53,493 bases of DNA from the NCBI GenBank assembly GCA_001595915.1, contig LSSG01000075.1, positions 1-53,493 on the forward strand. The letters are read 5' to 3'. Below, in pieces: positions 24,396 through 33,030 of this stretch (within the stretch, counting starts at the first letter, position 1; the number at the start of each line of letters is the position of its first letter). Made by a program: the position numbers and the translations under genes. Under the pieces are notes generated by a model. The model worked only from the letters and a program-made list of their open reading frames with translations. It was not told the origin of the DNA and ran no database searches. The stretch is from Thermoplasmatales archaeon SG8-52-3 (GTDB lineage: Archaea > Thermoplasmatota > E2 > DHVEG-1).

Positions 24396-25753
24396 TCCTC
24401 ATTGATATCTGTTTCAAAATCTAATTTTTTTGTTTTAAGAGAATCATTTGTAACTCCAATAAATTCATCAATTTCCTCATTAGTTTGGATTTTATCTTTT
24501 AAAGGATTGATTTGTGTTTCCTGAGTTGGTATAAAACTTCCTAGTTGAGCTTTTCTTCTTGCAAGCTCATTTTCAACCATCTCAAGAGCAGTTTTATTTT
24601 CTGAAATTTTTGTTTTTATATCATCAAGCTCAGTTAAAAGAAATTTTTTTTCTAACAATTTATCTTGGTTTTCTATCATTTGTTTTTTAATTTCGTTAAT
24701 GATTTTATTTCTTAGTTCAATATCTGTTTTCATTGTTTCAAGTTCATTTTGTCTGCTTTCAAGTTCTGTTTTGAGATCGAATATATTTTCCTTTTTATTA
24801 TCAGTTTCTTGTTTTACTGTTTCAAGATCAAAAATTAAATGAGTAATTTCATCTTGTTGTCTACTAATTAGATTATTTCTATATTCAATATTTTTCTCTT
24901 TTTCTTCTAATTCTTTCTTTAACTGCAGTATGTTTTCATTATTAATTTTTTGATCAGTTTCAAGTTCATATAAAAGTTGTTTATTTTCTGTAAATTTATG
25001 CTGACTTTCTATCATTTGTTTTTTGATTTCGTTAATGATTTTATTTCTAACTTCAAGATCAGTTTTCATAGATTCAAGATCGTTTTGTCTTTCTTCTAGT
25101 TCTTTTTGCAAATGTTGAATTCTTTCTTCTTTTGTATAGAGAGTCATTAGATTATTTTCTAACTCAACTCTGATGTTATCTGAGTCATAATGTGTTTCAA
25201 CCAAATTCATTTGCTTATCAATTAATTGTTGAGTAACATCTTGGATTATACTGTTTCTTGATTGCATGTCGCTGTATAATGATTCAAGTTCTTGCTCTTT
25301 TTTTTCAAATTCTTTCTGTAATTGATTTATTTGTTGTTGTTTCTGTATATTTTCCATTTTATTTTGTTGTAGTTCTTCATTGAGTTTCATCGGTCGGGAG
25401 TTTATATATTCTGGATTGTTTTTCTTATCTTCAAGTTCTTCTCTTAATTTTATTATATCGTCTTCTTTTGCTTTTAGAACTGTTTTTGTTTCATCAAATT
25501 CCTTTTCTAAATTATTAGCAAAATCAGTTTTTTCTATTAGTTGAATTAAATTATCTTGTAATTGTTTATGAATATCTTCAATGATTTTCCCTCTAATTTC
25601 TAATTCCTCTTGTTTATTTTCCAGTTCTTTTTGTAAAAATTGTAATTCGTCCTTTGAACTTTCTTCAAAAATATTTTTTTCAGTTTTTTTATTTGAAGAT
25701 TGTACATTATTGAATTTATTCTGGTTTCTTTTAAATTTACTAAAAAGCGACAT
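24392..25753 (-). CDS. Long coiled-coil protein with phased repeats
   Basis: The 453-residue protein has a basic N-terminus (MSLFSKFKRNQNKF) and then almost continuous Gln/Glu/Lys-rich heptads to about residue 400. A module with the form LESMKTD..RNKIINEIKKQM recurs: its Arg falls at residues 54, 166, 236, 292 and 348, with spacings of 112, 70, 56 and 56, all multiples of 14, so the heptad register is kept. Two copies are nearly identical in DNA (from 24672 and 25008, 336 bp apart). No membrane segment is seen. It is likely a structural or scaffold rod in the cytoplasm, perhaps tied to the archaellum genes beside it. Confidence 0.7.
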   Translation of the reverse strand: MSLFSKFKRNQNKFNNVQSSNKKTEKNIFEESSKDELQFLQKELENKQEELEIRGKIIEDIHKQLQDNLIQLIEKTDFANNLEKEFDETKTVLKAKEDDIIKLREELEDKKNNPEYINSRPMKLNEELQQNKMENIQKQQQINQLQKEFEKKEQELESLYSDMQSRNSIIQDVTQQLIDKQMNLVETHYDSDNIRVELENNLMTLYTKEERIQHLQKELEERQNDLESMKTDLEVRNKIINEIKKQMIESQHKFTENKQLLYELETDQKINNENILQLKKELEEKEKNIEYRNNLISRQQDEITHLIFDLETVKQETDNKKENIFDLKTELESRQNELETMKTDIELRNKIINEIKKQMIENQDKLLEKKFLLTELDDIKTKISENKTALEMVENELARRKAQLGSFIPTQETQINPLKDKIQTNEEIDEFIGVTNDSLKTKKLDFETDINED

Positions 25754-25787
25754 CCTTAGATTCTACTCCCAGCCTAATATAGATCAC
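25740..25787 (-). other. Short ORF overlapping the start of the coiled-coil gene
   Basis: A GTG at 25787 with GGAGGG five bases upstream opens a 15-codon frame (VIYIRLGVESKDVAF, then TAG) that runs across the ATG at 25753 in another frame. The better ribosome site belongs to this short frame, so it may couple or limit translation of the main gene. The remaining gap up to 25867 shows nothing else. Confidence 0.25.
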
Positions 25788-25867
25788 GGCTTCCCTCCAA
25801 AGAAAGTAATGTGGTTTGCTATTCTTTAAGATTTCGCATAAAAAATTAATCTGAAAAGTTATTAGAA

Positions 25868-27325
25868 TTATTTAAAGATTTTATTAATATTTGGAGGTGT
25901 AGTAAGTAAACTAATAATTATTACAAAAAATAAAGATATAAAAAAAGCAGGTATCATTCCAGGAATAATCAATTCAGACGATAAGGAATTTGAAAACATA
26001 TTAGCAACTCCTAATTTATCCCATAATATTACAGTAACGGTTCCGGATATCATTCCTACTATTGCACCCCACTTAGTAGTACGTTTCCACCAAAGAGATA
26101 AAATGATAAGTGGACCAAAGGATGCAGCAAGTCCACCCCATGCAAAAGCTACAAGAAAATATATTACTCCTCCTTGAAGAGCTAAAATAAAGGCAATTAT
26201 TGATAAAGAAAGAACTGAAACTCTACTGTAAAATAATAATTTATTCTGACTAATCTTTGGATTAACTAATTTATGATAAACATCTTCGACAATTGATGAG
26301 GATGCAACAAGAAGTTGAGAATCTGCTGTTGACATAATTGCCGCAGTAATTGCTGCAATTACAATACCTGCAGCCCATTCAGGTAATAGATTCATAGCAA
26401 GAAGAGGCATTACCTTCTCAGGATCAGGCAATCCTTTAAATAAAGCCAAACCAATAATTCCAATAAATACAGCTCCCCAAAGACTGATAATAACCCAAGT
26501 CATTCCGATTAATGTGCTGTTCCAAATTTTTTTCTCTTCTTTTATAGCCATGTATCTAGTTAGAATATGGGGTTGACCTGGATAACCAAAAAACCATGAC
26601 ATACTCACAAAAGCAAATAGTAAAAATAAAAAACCACCATATCCAAAACTTGGAGATAGTGCATTAACATTTATACTACTTATTTCTGAAAAAATTTTAC
26701 CTAATCCTCCCAATCTAATAATACCAATTATTGGAAGAATTAAAAGAATTCCAACTATAAGCAAACCTTGAAATACATCTGTCCAAGCAACTGCAAAAAA
26801 TCCACCTAGAAGAGTATATAATGTGATAATAAAAAATCCTAAAATTAATGCAGAATGATAATCCCATCCAAAAGTCTCACTTAATATCTTTCCACTTGCA
26901 ACAAGCTGAACTGAAACATAGGCTACCATAAAAATAGTAATAATACTTGTTGAAATCCCTCTTATAATATGTGTTTTATCATTAAATCTATCCTCAAGAA
27001 AATCAGGAATTGTAATTGAACGTAATTTTGCAGTATAATTTCGTAGACGTTTTGCAATAACACTCCAATTAAATAGTGTACCAAATGCAGCACCAATAGA
27101 AGTCCATAAAGCTCCAATACCATAAACAAAGCCTCTGCCTGGCAGTCCCAACACCAACCAACCACTCATATCAGATGCTTCAGCACTAATTGCTACTGGC
27201 CATGTACCTAATTTTCTACCTGCAATTAAAAAATCATCAAGTGTTTTATTAAATCTTGATGACCAAATTCCAATTATAACAAGAATTATTAAATAAATAA
27301 GGAAAGCGAGAATTAAAATACTCAT
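25868..27325 (-). CDS. Sodium/solute symporter of the SSS (PutP-like) family
   Basis: The 485-residue integral membrane protein has about 13 hydrophobic helices. It carries the Na+-binding helix motif SAEASDMSGWLVLGLPG (about residues 46-62) that marks the PutP proline branch, plus the family patterns GGFFAVAWTDVFQGLL and AAIMSTADSQLLVASS. It imports a small solute, probably an amino acid or similar carboxylate, with Na+. Its ATG overlaps the stop of the upstream secreted hydrolase gene by 4 bp, so both are made together and the substrate may be the hydrolase product. The substrate itself cannot be read from the sequence. Confidence 0.88.
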   Translation of the reverse strand: MSILILAFLIYLIILVIIGIWSSRFNKTLDDFLIAGRKLGTWPVAISAEASDMSGWLVLGLPGRGFVYGIGALWTSIGAAFGTLFNWSVIAKRLRNYTAKLRSITIPDFLEDRFNDKTHIIRGISTSIITIFMVAYVSVQLVASGKILSETFGWDYHSALILGFFIITLYTLLGGFFAVAWTDVFQGLLIVGILLILPIIGIIRLGGLGKIFSEISSINVNALSPSFGYGGFLFLLFAFVSMSWFFGYPGQPHILTRYMAIKEEKKIWNSTLIGMTWVIISLWGAVFIGIIGLALFKGLPDPEKVMPLLAMNLLPEWAAGIVIAAITAAIMSTADSQLLVASSSIVEDVYHKLVNPKISQNKLLFYSRVSVLSLSIIAFILALQGGVIYFLVAFAWGGLAASFGPLIILSLWWKRTTKWGAIVGMISGTVTVILWDKLGVANMFSNSLSSELIIPGMIPAFFISLFFVIIISLLTTPPNINKIFK

Positions 27326-30048
27326 TTAAACCGCTTCTTACTAAAATATAGATAAAGAATGGTTACAAATATTATAGCAAATAATGAGAAAATAATAAAT
27401 ATCAATGTTTCAAAACTAAGCATAATATCATTTTCATCGTTATTTAAATTAATTTGCTCAAATGTTTTTGCATTCAATGCATATATAATTCCTTTTACCC
27501 CAATATAAGCAGTACCATTATGGACAATTGGATTTGAAATAACAGGTGTTGTAATATAGTTTAATAAATCATTATCAATTGTGAAATTTGCAGCAAAAAA
27601 CCATTCACTCTCACCAGTAGTTTTGTTTACTGCATAAAGTCTACCGTCGTCACTTCCAAAAAACACAAAGTCACCATAGATGACCGGAGCTGAATGAATT
27701 CCTGCTTTAGTTGAAAAAATCCATTTGGAAGTTCCGTCTAAGACATTCAATGCATATAGATTATTATCATTACATCCAATGTATAGAGTATCATCTGATA
27801 AGATAGGTGAGGTATCAAATCCCCAACCAGCTTCATATTTCCATATTTGATTTCCATTTTTTGCATTTAAGGCATATACTTTATTGTCCCATGAGGCAAA
27901 AAAAACTTTTCCATTTTTAAAAACAGGAGATGAAGTAATCATACCACTTGAATTAAATTGCCATATGATTTTTTGATCTTTTAAACAAATAGAATAGCAA
28001 TTATTTCCAGACGCTAAATAAATATTTTCATCATAACCTGAAGCAATGTATATTTCATCAGAAAATTCAATTGACCATTTTTCTTTTTTCTCATTAATTG
28101 AGTAAGAATAAACATTTCCAACATTATCTCCAAAAATTATCATATTCTCTGCAATTATTGGACTTGAGATTATCTCATTTTTTGTTGATATTCTTTTAAT
28201 CGTTCCTTGTGTATCGATAATTGATATTCCTTCAGAATGACCTACAAATATCTCATCTTCATTCGAAATAGGTTTTGTGGGTTTTTCTCCTATTGGTTTT
28301 TTCCACTTAAGTTCTCCAGTATTTGTATCAAATGCATATATTATTCCATTTGATGTGGTAGTATACAATATTGTATCTATTATTACACCTGATGAAGAAA
28401 ATTCGTTTTTATTAAATTCTGTATCAAATTTCCATAGGATTTCTGTTTCTGATCCTATATAACTATCTTTATTTATTAGAGAAAAATCTCTTTTTGCAGG
28501 TATACCAAAAATTCTTACCCAGCCAAGAGGAGGTAAACTTTCAGTTTTATGATTAGTGGTATCTATATTTGAATAATCCAAGGTTCTACCAGTATTTCCA
28601 AAAAATGCCCATAAACCGTTTTGTTCAAGTAATTTTGAATCTGTAAGTTTTACATCAGTAATTGCCTTACTAATTAATGGATCAGACATTATTTCTTTTA
28701 AAATATCTGTATCAATCTCACCATAATATTTATTACCAAGCTCTTCAAATTTATTATCTCTTTTTGTTGGAATATATCTAACTGCCCAATACCCAAATCC
28801 TGGATCTTTAAATAATATCCATAATAAGAAGTTTAGAATATATGTTCTATCGATTTTAAATTTCTCTAATCTAACCCTAGTATCCATTGGATTATTAGCA
28901 CTCCAATAAAAACCATCAAATGTTCTATAGATTGCATTTGCAGTATAACCTAATTCAAACCTTGCAATCTCACCGGTTTTCGTGTCACCAATAAGCCAGA
29001 CAGCATTCATAACCCCATCATTTCTATTTTTAAGATAATAAACCACTTCGTCAATGCTATTTCCATATTGCATTGCCATCCTAGCTCTTACTGAAAGTGG
29101 AAGACCTTTATTATCAAACAATCCTTGTGGAACAGTTGTTTCCAGAAGTACAATACCATTATCATTCTGATAGTAGTCCTCGTCACTCCAAATAATACCT
29201 GGTGAAGAAGACATTATAACTCTATTGCCACTATTTGGTTGGACATCAAGTATTACATTCCAACGAAGCGAAATATAATAATTCCACCACCAAGTTGAAG
29301 TTCCACAAATTGTCGAATGAGAAAAAACAATTTGACCTTCTGTAGTAGCGTCTCCTGTTGCAATAAAACCATTACAATGGTGGGGAGGACTCCCACCAAA
29401 AAAACCTGCAATAAATTCATTTAATCCTATATTTTCAGTTGCTGGTTCAATTTTTTGAATTTGATGTAATAATGTTCTTATCGGGTGAATTCCCATTCTC
29501 AATGTATCAAGTTTGGACATAAACTCATACATCTCATTCATTGCAAGAATATCCTTATAATCGATTTCTCTTTCAAAAAATTTTATTCCTTTAGCATTTA
29601 CTCCATCAACAATACCTATTATTTCTTGCTTATATTCAATTGGAAATTTATCCCAATATAATTTATCACACTGATTTCTACAGAAATCCCACCATTTTTC
29701 TGCAATTTTATTATATCTTAGTTCTGATACTCGTTTACTAATTTTTGATATTGTCTTTTGGAAATGAATTGTGTGACTCCAACGATTTAACATATCAACA
29801 ATTTCATTGGCAAGTAAATACCCATGCTGATATCCACGTTCATGAGGATCTCCCTCTATATGAAGATAGATCCAACCTTGAATGTTATATCTATAACCTT
29901 TTTCAAAATTTTCTGCACTAGATATGCTTATATCTTTTCCTTCAGCATGGATACAAGTAAAATAATTAACAGAAATTAGAAAAAAAATTGTAATGATACA
30001 AATTGCTCTAATTTGTAGCCTCCGTCCCATACTACAAATTATATCCAT
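27322..30048 (-). CDS. Exported C45/phospholipase B-like hydrolase fused to a PQQ-type beta-propeller
   Basis: The 908-residue protein has a signal peptide (about residues 10-33) and an N-terminal nucleophile hydrolase-like domain (about 55-450). The latter contains EGDPHERGYQHGYLLANE, IVDGVNAKG and a candidate nucleophile Cys225 in HHCNGFIATGDATTEG, as in acyl-CoA:6-APA acyltransferase/C45 and phospholipase B-like relatives. From about 560 to 840 it has PQQ-like propeller blades (VYALNAKNGNQIWKYEAG, LYALNVLDGTSKWIF, LYAVNKTTGESEWFF), then a C-terminal membrane helix and KKRFK. It should act outside the cell on amide or ester bonds. The fusion to a propeller and anchor is unusual. It is coupled to the symporter. 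Confidence 0.8.
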   Translation of the reverse strand: MDIICSMGRRLQIRAICIITIFFLISVNYFTCIHAEGKDISISSAENFEKGYRYNIQGWIYLHIEGDPHERGYQHGYLLANEIVDMLNRWSHTIHFQKTISKISKRVSELRYNKIAEKWWDFCRNQCDKLYWDKFPIEYKQEIIGIVDGVNAKGIKFFEREIDYKDILAMNEMYEFMSKLDTLRMGIHPIRTLLHQIQKIEPATENIGLNEFIAGFFGGSPPHHCNGFIATGDATTEGQIVFSHSTICGTSTWWWNYYISLRWNVILDVQPNSGNRVIMSSSPGIIWSDEDYYQNDNGIVLLETTVPQGLFDNKGLPLSVRARMAMQYGNSIDEVVYYLKNRNDGVMNAVWLIGDTKTGEIARFELGYTANAIYRTFDGFYWSANNPMDTRVRLEKFKIDRTYILNFLLWILFKDPGFGYWAVRYIPTKRDNKFEELGNKYYGEIDTDILKEIMSDPLISKAITDVKLTDSKLLEQNGLWAFFGNTGRTLDYSNIDTTNHKTESLPPLGWVRIFGIPAKRDFSLINKDSYIGSETEILWKFDTEFNKNEFSSSGVIIDTILYTTTSNGIIYAFDTNTGELKWKKPIGEKPTKPISNEDEIFVGHSEGISIIDTQGTIKRISTKNEIISSPIIAENMIIFGDNVGNVYSYSINEKKEKWSIEFSDEIYIASGYDENIYLASGNNCYSICLKDQKIIWQFNSSGMITSSPVFKNGKVFFASWDNKVYALNAKNGNQIWKYEAGWGFDTSPILSDDTLYIGCNDNNLYALNVLDGTSKWIFSTKAGIHSAPVIYGDFVFFGSDDGRLYAVNKTTGESEWFFAANFTIDNDLLNYITTPVISNPIVHNGTAYIGVKGIIYALNAKTFEQINLNNDENDIMLSFETLIFIIFSLFAIIFVTILYLYFSKKRFK

Positions 30049-30108
30049 CCTTTATATAAATATTTATCTTTTTATTTATTAATAACCATTTTTTATAATA
30101 GTTAAATA

Positions 30109-30501
30109 TCACTTTTTTAAATGAAAAACATACCTTGTTGGAATTCTTTTTTTCTTACCTGTCCAATAATTGCATTTCTTACATCTAAATTCTATAGTGA
30201 CTTCTCCGCCCCATATTGTTAGATTTTTTACTCGGTTTAAAATGTTTCCACAAACTGGACATTTTGTCAATAATTTTTTTGGGTCACCCTCACGTGTATG
30301 AATTTCAAGTTTAACAAAATCACTATTTATTGCAATATTGCGAAGCCTTGAGCCACTAACATTATAATTCTTCTTTTTAGCTGTGAGTTTTTTTGAAACT
30401 AATGTTTTTAATTTATTTTGAGAACTTACCGTTCGAAATTTCTCTAACACTTTCTTCAAACCATTTAAAACTTGTTCATCAGATGGTATGTGATAATGCA
30501 T
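30109..30501 (-). CDS. Archaeal Zn-ribbon protein with helical DNA/RNA-binding N-terminus
   Basis: The 130-residue basic protein has an N-terminal helix-turn-helix-like part (DEQVLNGLKKVLEKFRTV, KKKNYNVSGSRLRNIAI) and a C-terminal zinc ribbon made by CPVCGN and CKKCNY, with an IWGGEVTIEFR strand between them. I recall similar uncharacterised proteins as widespread in archaea. The high Lys content and the ribbon suggest contact with nucleic acid, perhaps in translation or transcription. It is a separate gene between the hydrolase and the CBS protein. Confidence 0.7.
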   Translation of the reverse strand: MHYHIPSDEQVLNGLKKVLEKFRTVSSQNKLKTLVSKKLTAKKKNYNVSGSRLRNIAINSDFVKLEIHTREGDPKKLLTKCPVCGNILNRVKNLTIWGGEVTIEFRCKKCNYWTGKKKRIPTRYVFHLKK

Positions 30502-30538
30502 TGCAAAAAAGAATCATAAATGGATTACTTAAAGTCTT

Positions 30539-31318
30539 TTAACGGGAAATAGTATTAAGTAAATCAGTTCTGCTAACAATACCTATTAATTTACCATATT
30601 CAATTATTGGTAACGCACCTATATTATTTTTAAGCATTAATTTTGCTACTTCTTCTGCAGTTATATTTGGCTCGGTCCAAAAAGCTGGTGTTTTCATTAC
30701 GTCTCTAATTAGAAGTTCATCAAGTTGATGTTTCTGTCTACCTATTGGAACTGATCTTTTTATATCAGCTAATGCAAAAACAATTTCATTATCAGTAATT
30801 ATCCCAACAAGATTACCATTATCTACAACTGGAAGTCTTGCGATATTTTCATTTATCATTATTCTTCGAGCATGAATAACTCTGTCATCTGGTGAAACTA
30901 TGTGGAGTTTTTTATTCATTATCTCTCTAACAGGTTTGGTACTTTTAACAAGCGGTAATAAATCTGCTTTTGTGATAATTCCTAATAATTTATCATTATC
31001 TACAACACATAGCATGGTTGGTCCAGGTTCACCTACTTTCTTTAAAATTATCTTTATTTCGGTTTCTGGGGATATTTTCTCAATATTTTTTTCAGTAACT
31101 GAAGAAGCATGCAATCTAGAAGGTGGTACTCCTTTTTTTCTAATAGATCCCAATTTATGGGCTATAATATTATCAGTTACTATACCAATTAATTTTTTAT
31201 CTTCAAGAACTGGTATTTTTGTAATTTCGTATTTTTTCATGAGATTTAAAACATGTTTTAAATCTACATCTTTATCAACAGAGATTATATCCTTTGTCAT
31301 AACTTCTTTTACTTTCAT
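30539..31318 (-). CDS. Four-CBS-domain protein
   Basis: The 259-residue cytoplasmic protein consists of four consecutive CBS motifs, each with the VxxIMT...I..D pattern: KVKEVMTKDIISVD, ASSVTEKNIEKISP, VREIMNKKLHIVSP and IRDVMKTPAFWTEP. Each is followed by a GIVT/GIIT-D turn. Two Bateman modules usually bind adenine nucleotides or S-adenosylmethionine and regulate a partner. There is no attached effector domain. It lies 47 bp after a second CBS gene on the same strand, which suggests common transcription. Confidence 0.85.
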   Translation of the reverse strand: MKVKEVMTKDIISVDKDVDLKHVLNLMKKYEITKIPVLEDKKLIGIVTDNIIAHKLGSIRKKGVPPSRLHASSVTEKNIEKISPETEIKIILKKVGEPGPTMLCVVDNDKLLGIITKADLLPLVKSTKPVREIMNKKLHIVSPDDRVIHARRIMINENIARLPVVDNGNLVGIITDNEIVFALADIKRSVPIGRQKHQLDELLIRDVMKTPAFWTEPNITAEEVAKLMLKNNIGALPIIEYGKLIGIVSRTDLLNTISR

Positions 31319-31365
31319 TTTTATCCATTCCTTAGTGTAATTAAATTATCTATATAAAATTAATA

Positions 31366-31923
31366 TTATTCTTCATATTTCAAGGCATCAATACAATCTT
31401 CACAAAGAAGGCGCCCCTCAACATTTTTTAGATTTGCAGATAATATTCCACAATCTTCACATTTCCCTGAAAATATTTGCTTTTTTAGATGTGATTCGTC
31501 TCTTACTGTTATATCATACCATTCTCGTGATATTTCGTGTAATACTGGAGATATTAATGAAATGTCTTTTTGAGTAATTATACCTATTAGCTCATCCTTT
31601 TCAATAACCGGTAATCTTCTAACATTGCATTTACCCATAGTTTTCATGGCCTCTTCAAGAGTTATATAAGGATCTACTACAATTATTGGAGTGCTCATCA
31701 CATCTTTGACTATTATTTCTTTGGCATTTTTTCCTTCTGCCACAACTTTTTTTAATATGTCGCTCTCAGTTAAAATGCCAATTGGTTGTTTTTTTTCAAC
31801 AACTAATACGTTTCCTATTTTTCTTTTTTTCATTAGTTTAGCTGCTTCTAATACAGATACATCTGGTTTGACTATTGCTAGGTTTGTTTTCATAGCTTCT
31901 TTTACTATTACTTCACCACTCAT
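31366..31923 (-). CDS. CBS-pair protein with C-terminal zinc ribbon
   Basis: The 185-residue protein has two CBS motifs (VKEAMKTNLAIVKP and VKDVMSTPIIVVDP, with ESDILKKVV and TQKDISLIS turns) and a C-terminal treble-clef-like ribbon CEDCG...CEDC (about residues 153-178). One Bateman module probably senses an adenosine ligand; the ribbon may contact nucleic acid or protein. It is upstream gene of the CBS pair and diverges from the Hjc-like nuclease at 32009, with an 85-bp shared promoter gap. Confidence 0.82.
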   Translation of the reverse strand: MSGEVIVKEAMKTNLAIVKPDVSVLEAAKLMKKRKIGNVLVVEKKQPIGILTESDILKKVVAEGKNAKEIIVKDVMSTPIIVVDPYITLEEAMKTMGKCNVRRLPVIEKDELIGIITQKDISLISPVLHEISREWYDITVRDESHLKKQIFSGKCEDCGILSANLKNVEGRLLCEDCIDALKYEE

Positions 31924-32008
31924 ATTATTGCCACCAATGCATTTATTATTAATTTCAACTAACTCTGCCCAAACATTAAAACCTTTCGCTGTATTTTACT
32001 TTTGTTAT

Positions 32009-32521
32009 ATGAGTGCAAGTCAATATGAACGAGAGCTTAAGAATATCCTTGAAGGAGAGTTTAAAACAATTTCAAAAATAACAAAAACATGTTCAATTAT
32101 TGAAAAAATGAATTATAATAAGATTTCAGAAAAACCTTTTGCTGTCATTAGGGCTGCTGGTTCATTTGGTGTAGATCTTGTTGCAACACGAGGAGATATT
32201 TCGTTTTTAACAGAAGTAAAAAGTAGTATTGAAGATACTATTCATTTTAGTAATATAAGTGGAAAATTGCAACAACAGGCTGAAACAATGAAAAATATTT
32301 GTGAAAAAACAAAAACATTACCAATATATGCATTTAGAACTAAAGGTAAACGTGGTGATTCTTGGAGAATTTTTACATTAGATATAGAAAATCTTGAAGG
32401 TAGATCAAGTATTTTACATAATAGACTCCCAAAACTTAAAAAAAGTAAGAAAGGTTTTTTTGTAATGAGGTGGAGTGATGGTATGCCCCTATCCGATTTT
32501 ATTTCATATCTATGTAAATGA
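32009..32521 (+). CDS. Hjc-like Holliday junction resolvase family nuclease
   Basis: The track ORF begins at 31691 inside the opposite CBS gene; the true start is the ATG at 32009, giving 170 residues. The motifs of the archaeal Hjc/Hje fold are visible: YERELKNIL (catalytic Glu), VIRAAGSFGVDLVATRGD (catalytic Asp) and FLTEVKSS (Glu and Lys of the active site). The protein is longer than classic Hjc (about 130 residues) because of an extended C-terminus with MRWSDGMPLSDF. It would cut four-way DNA junctions in recombination, unless the extension marks a sister family. Confidence 0.8.
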   Translation: MSASQYERELKNILEGEFKTISKITKTCSIIEKMNYNKISEKPFAVIRAAGSFGVDLVATRGDISFLTEVKSSIEDTIHFSNISGKLQQQAETMKNICEKTKTLPIYAFRTKGKRGDSWRIFTLDIENLEGRSSILHNRLPKLKKSKKGFFVMRWSDGMPLSDFISYLCK

Positions 32522-32569
32522 TACGAAACGTTTATAGAACTGTTTCTTATTTTCGCCTTGCTGATTAAT

Positions 32570-33010
32570 ATGAAAAAGATGCTTGTTGCCTATGATGGAT
32601 CTGAAGCCTCAAAAAAAGCAATAGAAGTAGTTATTAAATGTGCTGATAAGGAAGATGAAATTACACTTTTGACAGTTGTTCCTGCAGAACTTTCAGAGTC
32701 TTCTTTTACAAGAATGTTACTTCCAACAATAGATCTTAGTAATGTTGTAAAATCTGGAAGTTTTAAACAAAAAGCAAAAGATTCGTTGTCAAAGTTAATA
32801 AAAGAGATTGAACCTAATGTAAGTAAGGTTAATATTGCCGTAGAATCAGGTGATCCCGCTGATGAAATTCTTTTAAGTGCAAAGAAACATGATTCTGATA
32901 TAATTGTTGTGGGTTACAAAGGATATGGAAAAGAGGGGAGGTTTTTACTAGGCAGTGTAACAGATAAGGTTGTAAGACATGCAAGCAAATCTGTTTTAGT
33001 TGTTAGATAA
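32570..33010 (+). CDS. Universal stress protein, ATP-binding UspA type
   Basis: The start is taken as the ATG at 32570 (146 residues) rather than the track's TTG, because relatives begin MKKxLVAYDGS. The fold has VAYDGSEASKKAIEV at the front and, near the C-terminus, GYKGYGKEGRFLLGS, which matches the G-2X-G-9X-G(S/T) ATP-binding rule exactly. A TATA-like CGTTTATAGAA (about 32529-32539) lies about 30 nt upstream, so the mRNA has little or no leader. The cellular role is general stress response; details are unknown. Confidence 0.88.
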   Translation: MKKMLVAYDGSEASKKAIEVVIKCADKEDEITLLTVVPAELSESSFTRMLLPTIDLSNVVKSGSFKQKAKDSLSKLIKEIEPNVSKVNIAVESGDPADEILLSAKKHDSDIIVVGYKGYGKEGRFLLGSVTDKVVRHASKSVLVVR

Positions 33011-33030
33011 AAATATTTTTTGTGGTCTTG

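Noticed and set aside
24672-25105. Possible CRISPR-like or mobile repeat
   Set aside because: The repeated DNA is inside the reading frame of the coiled-coil gene, the copies are 336 bp apart and keep the codon frame; there are no spacers or regular short repeats.
31691-32008. N-terminal 106 residues of the track ORF ending at 32521
   Set aside because: This part lies antisense to the CBS/zinc-ribbon gene and has a shadow-like composition. The family motifs begin only at MSASQYERE, so the start was moved to 32009.
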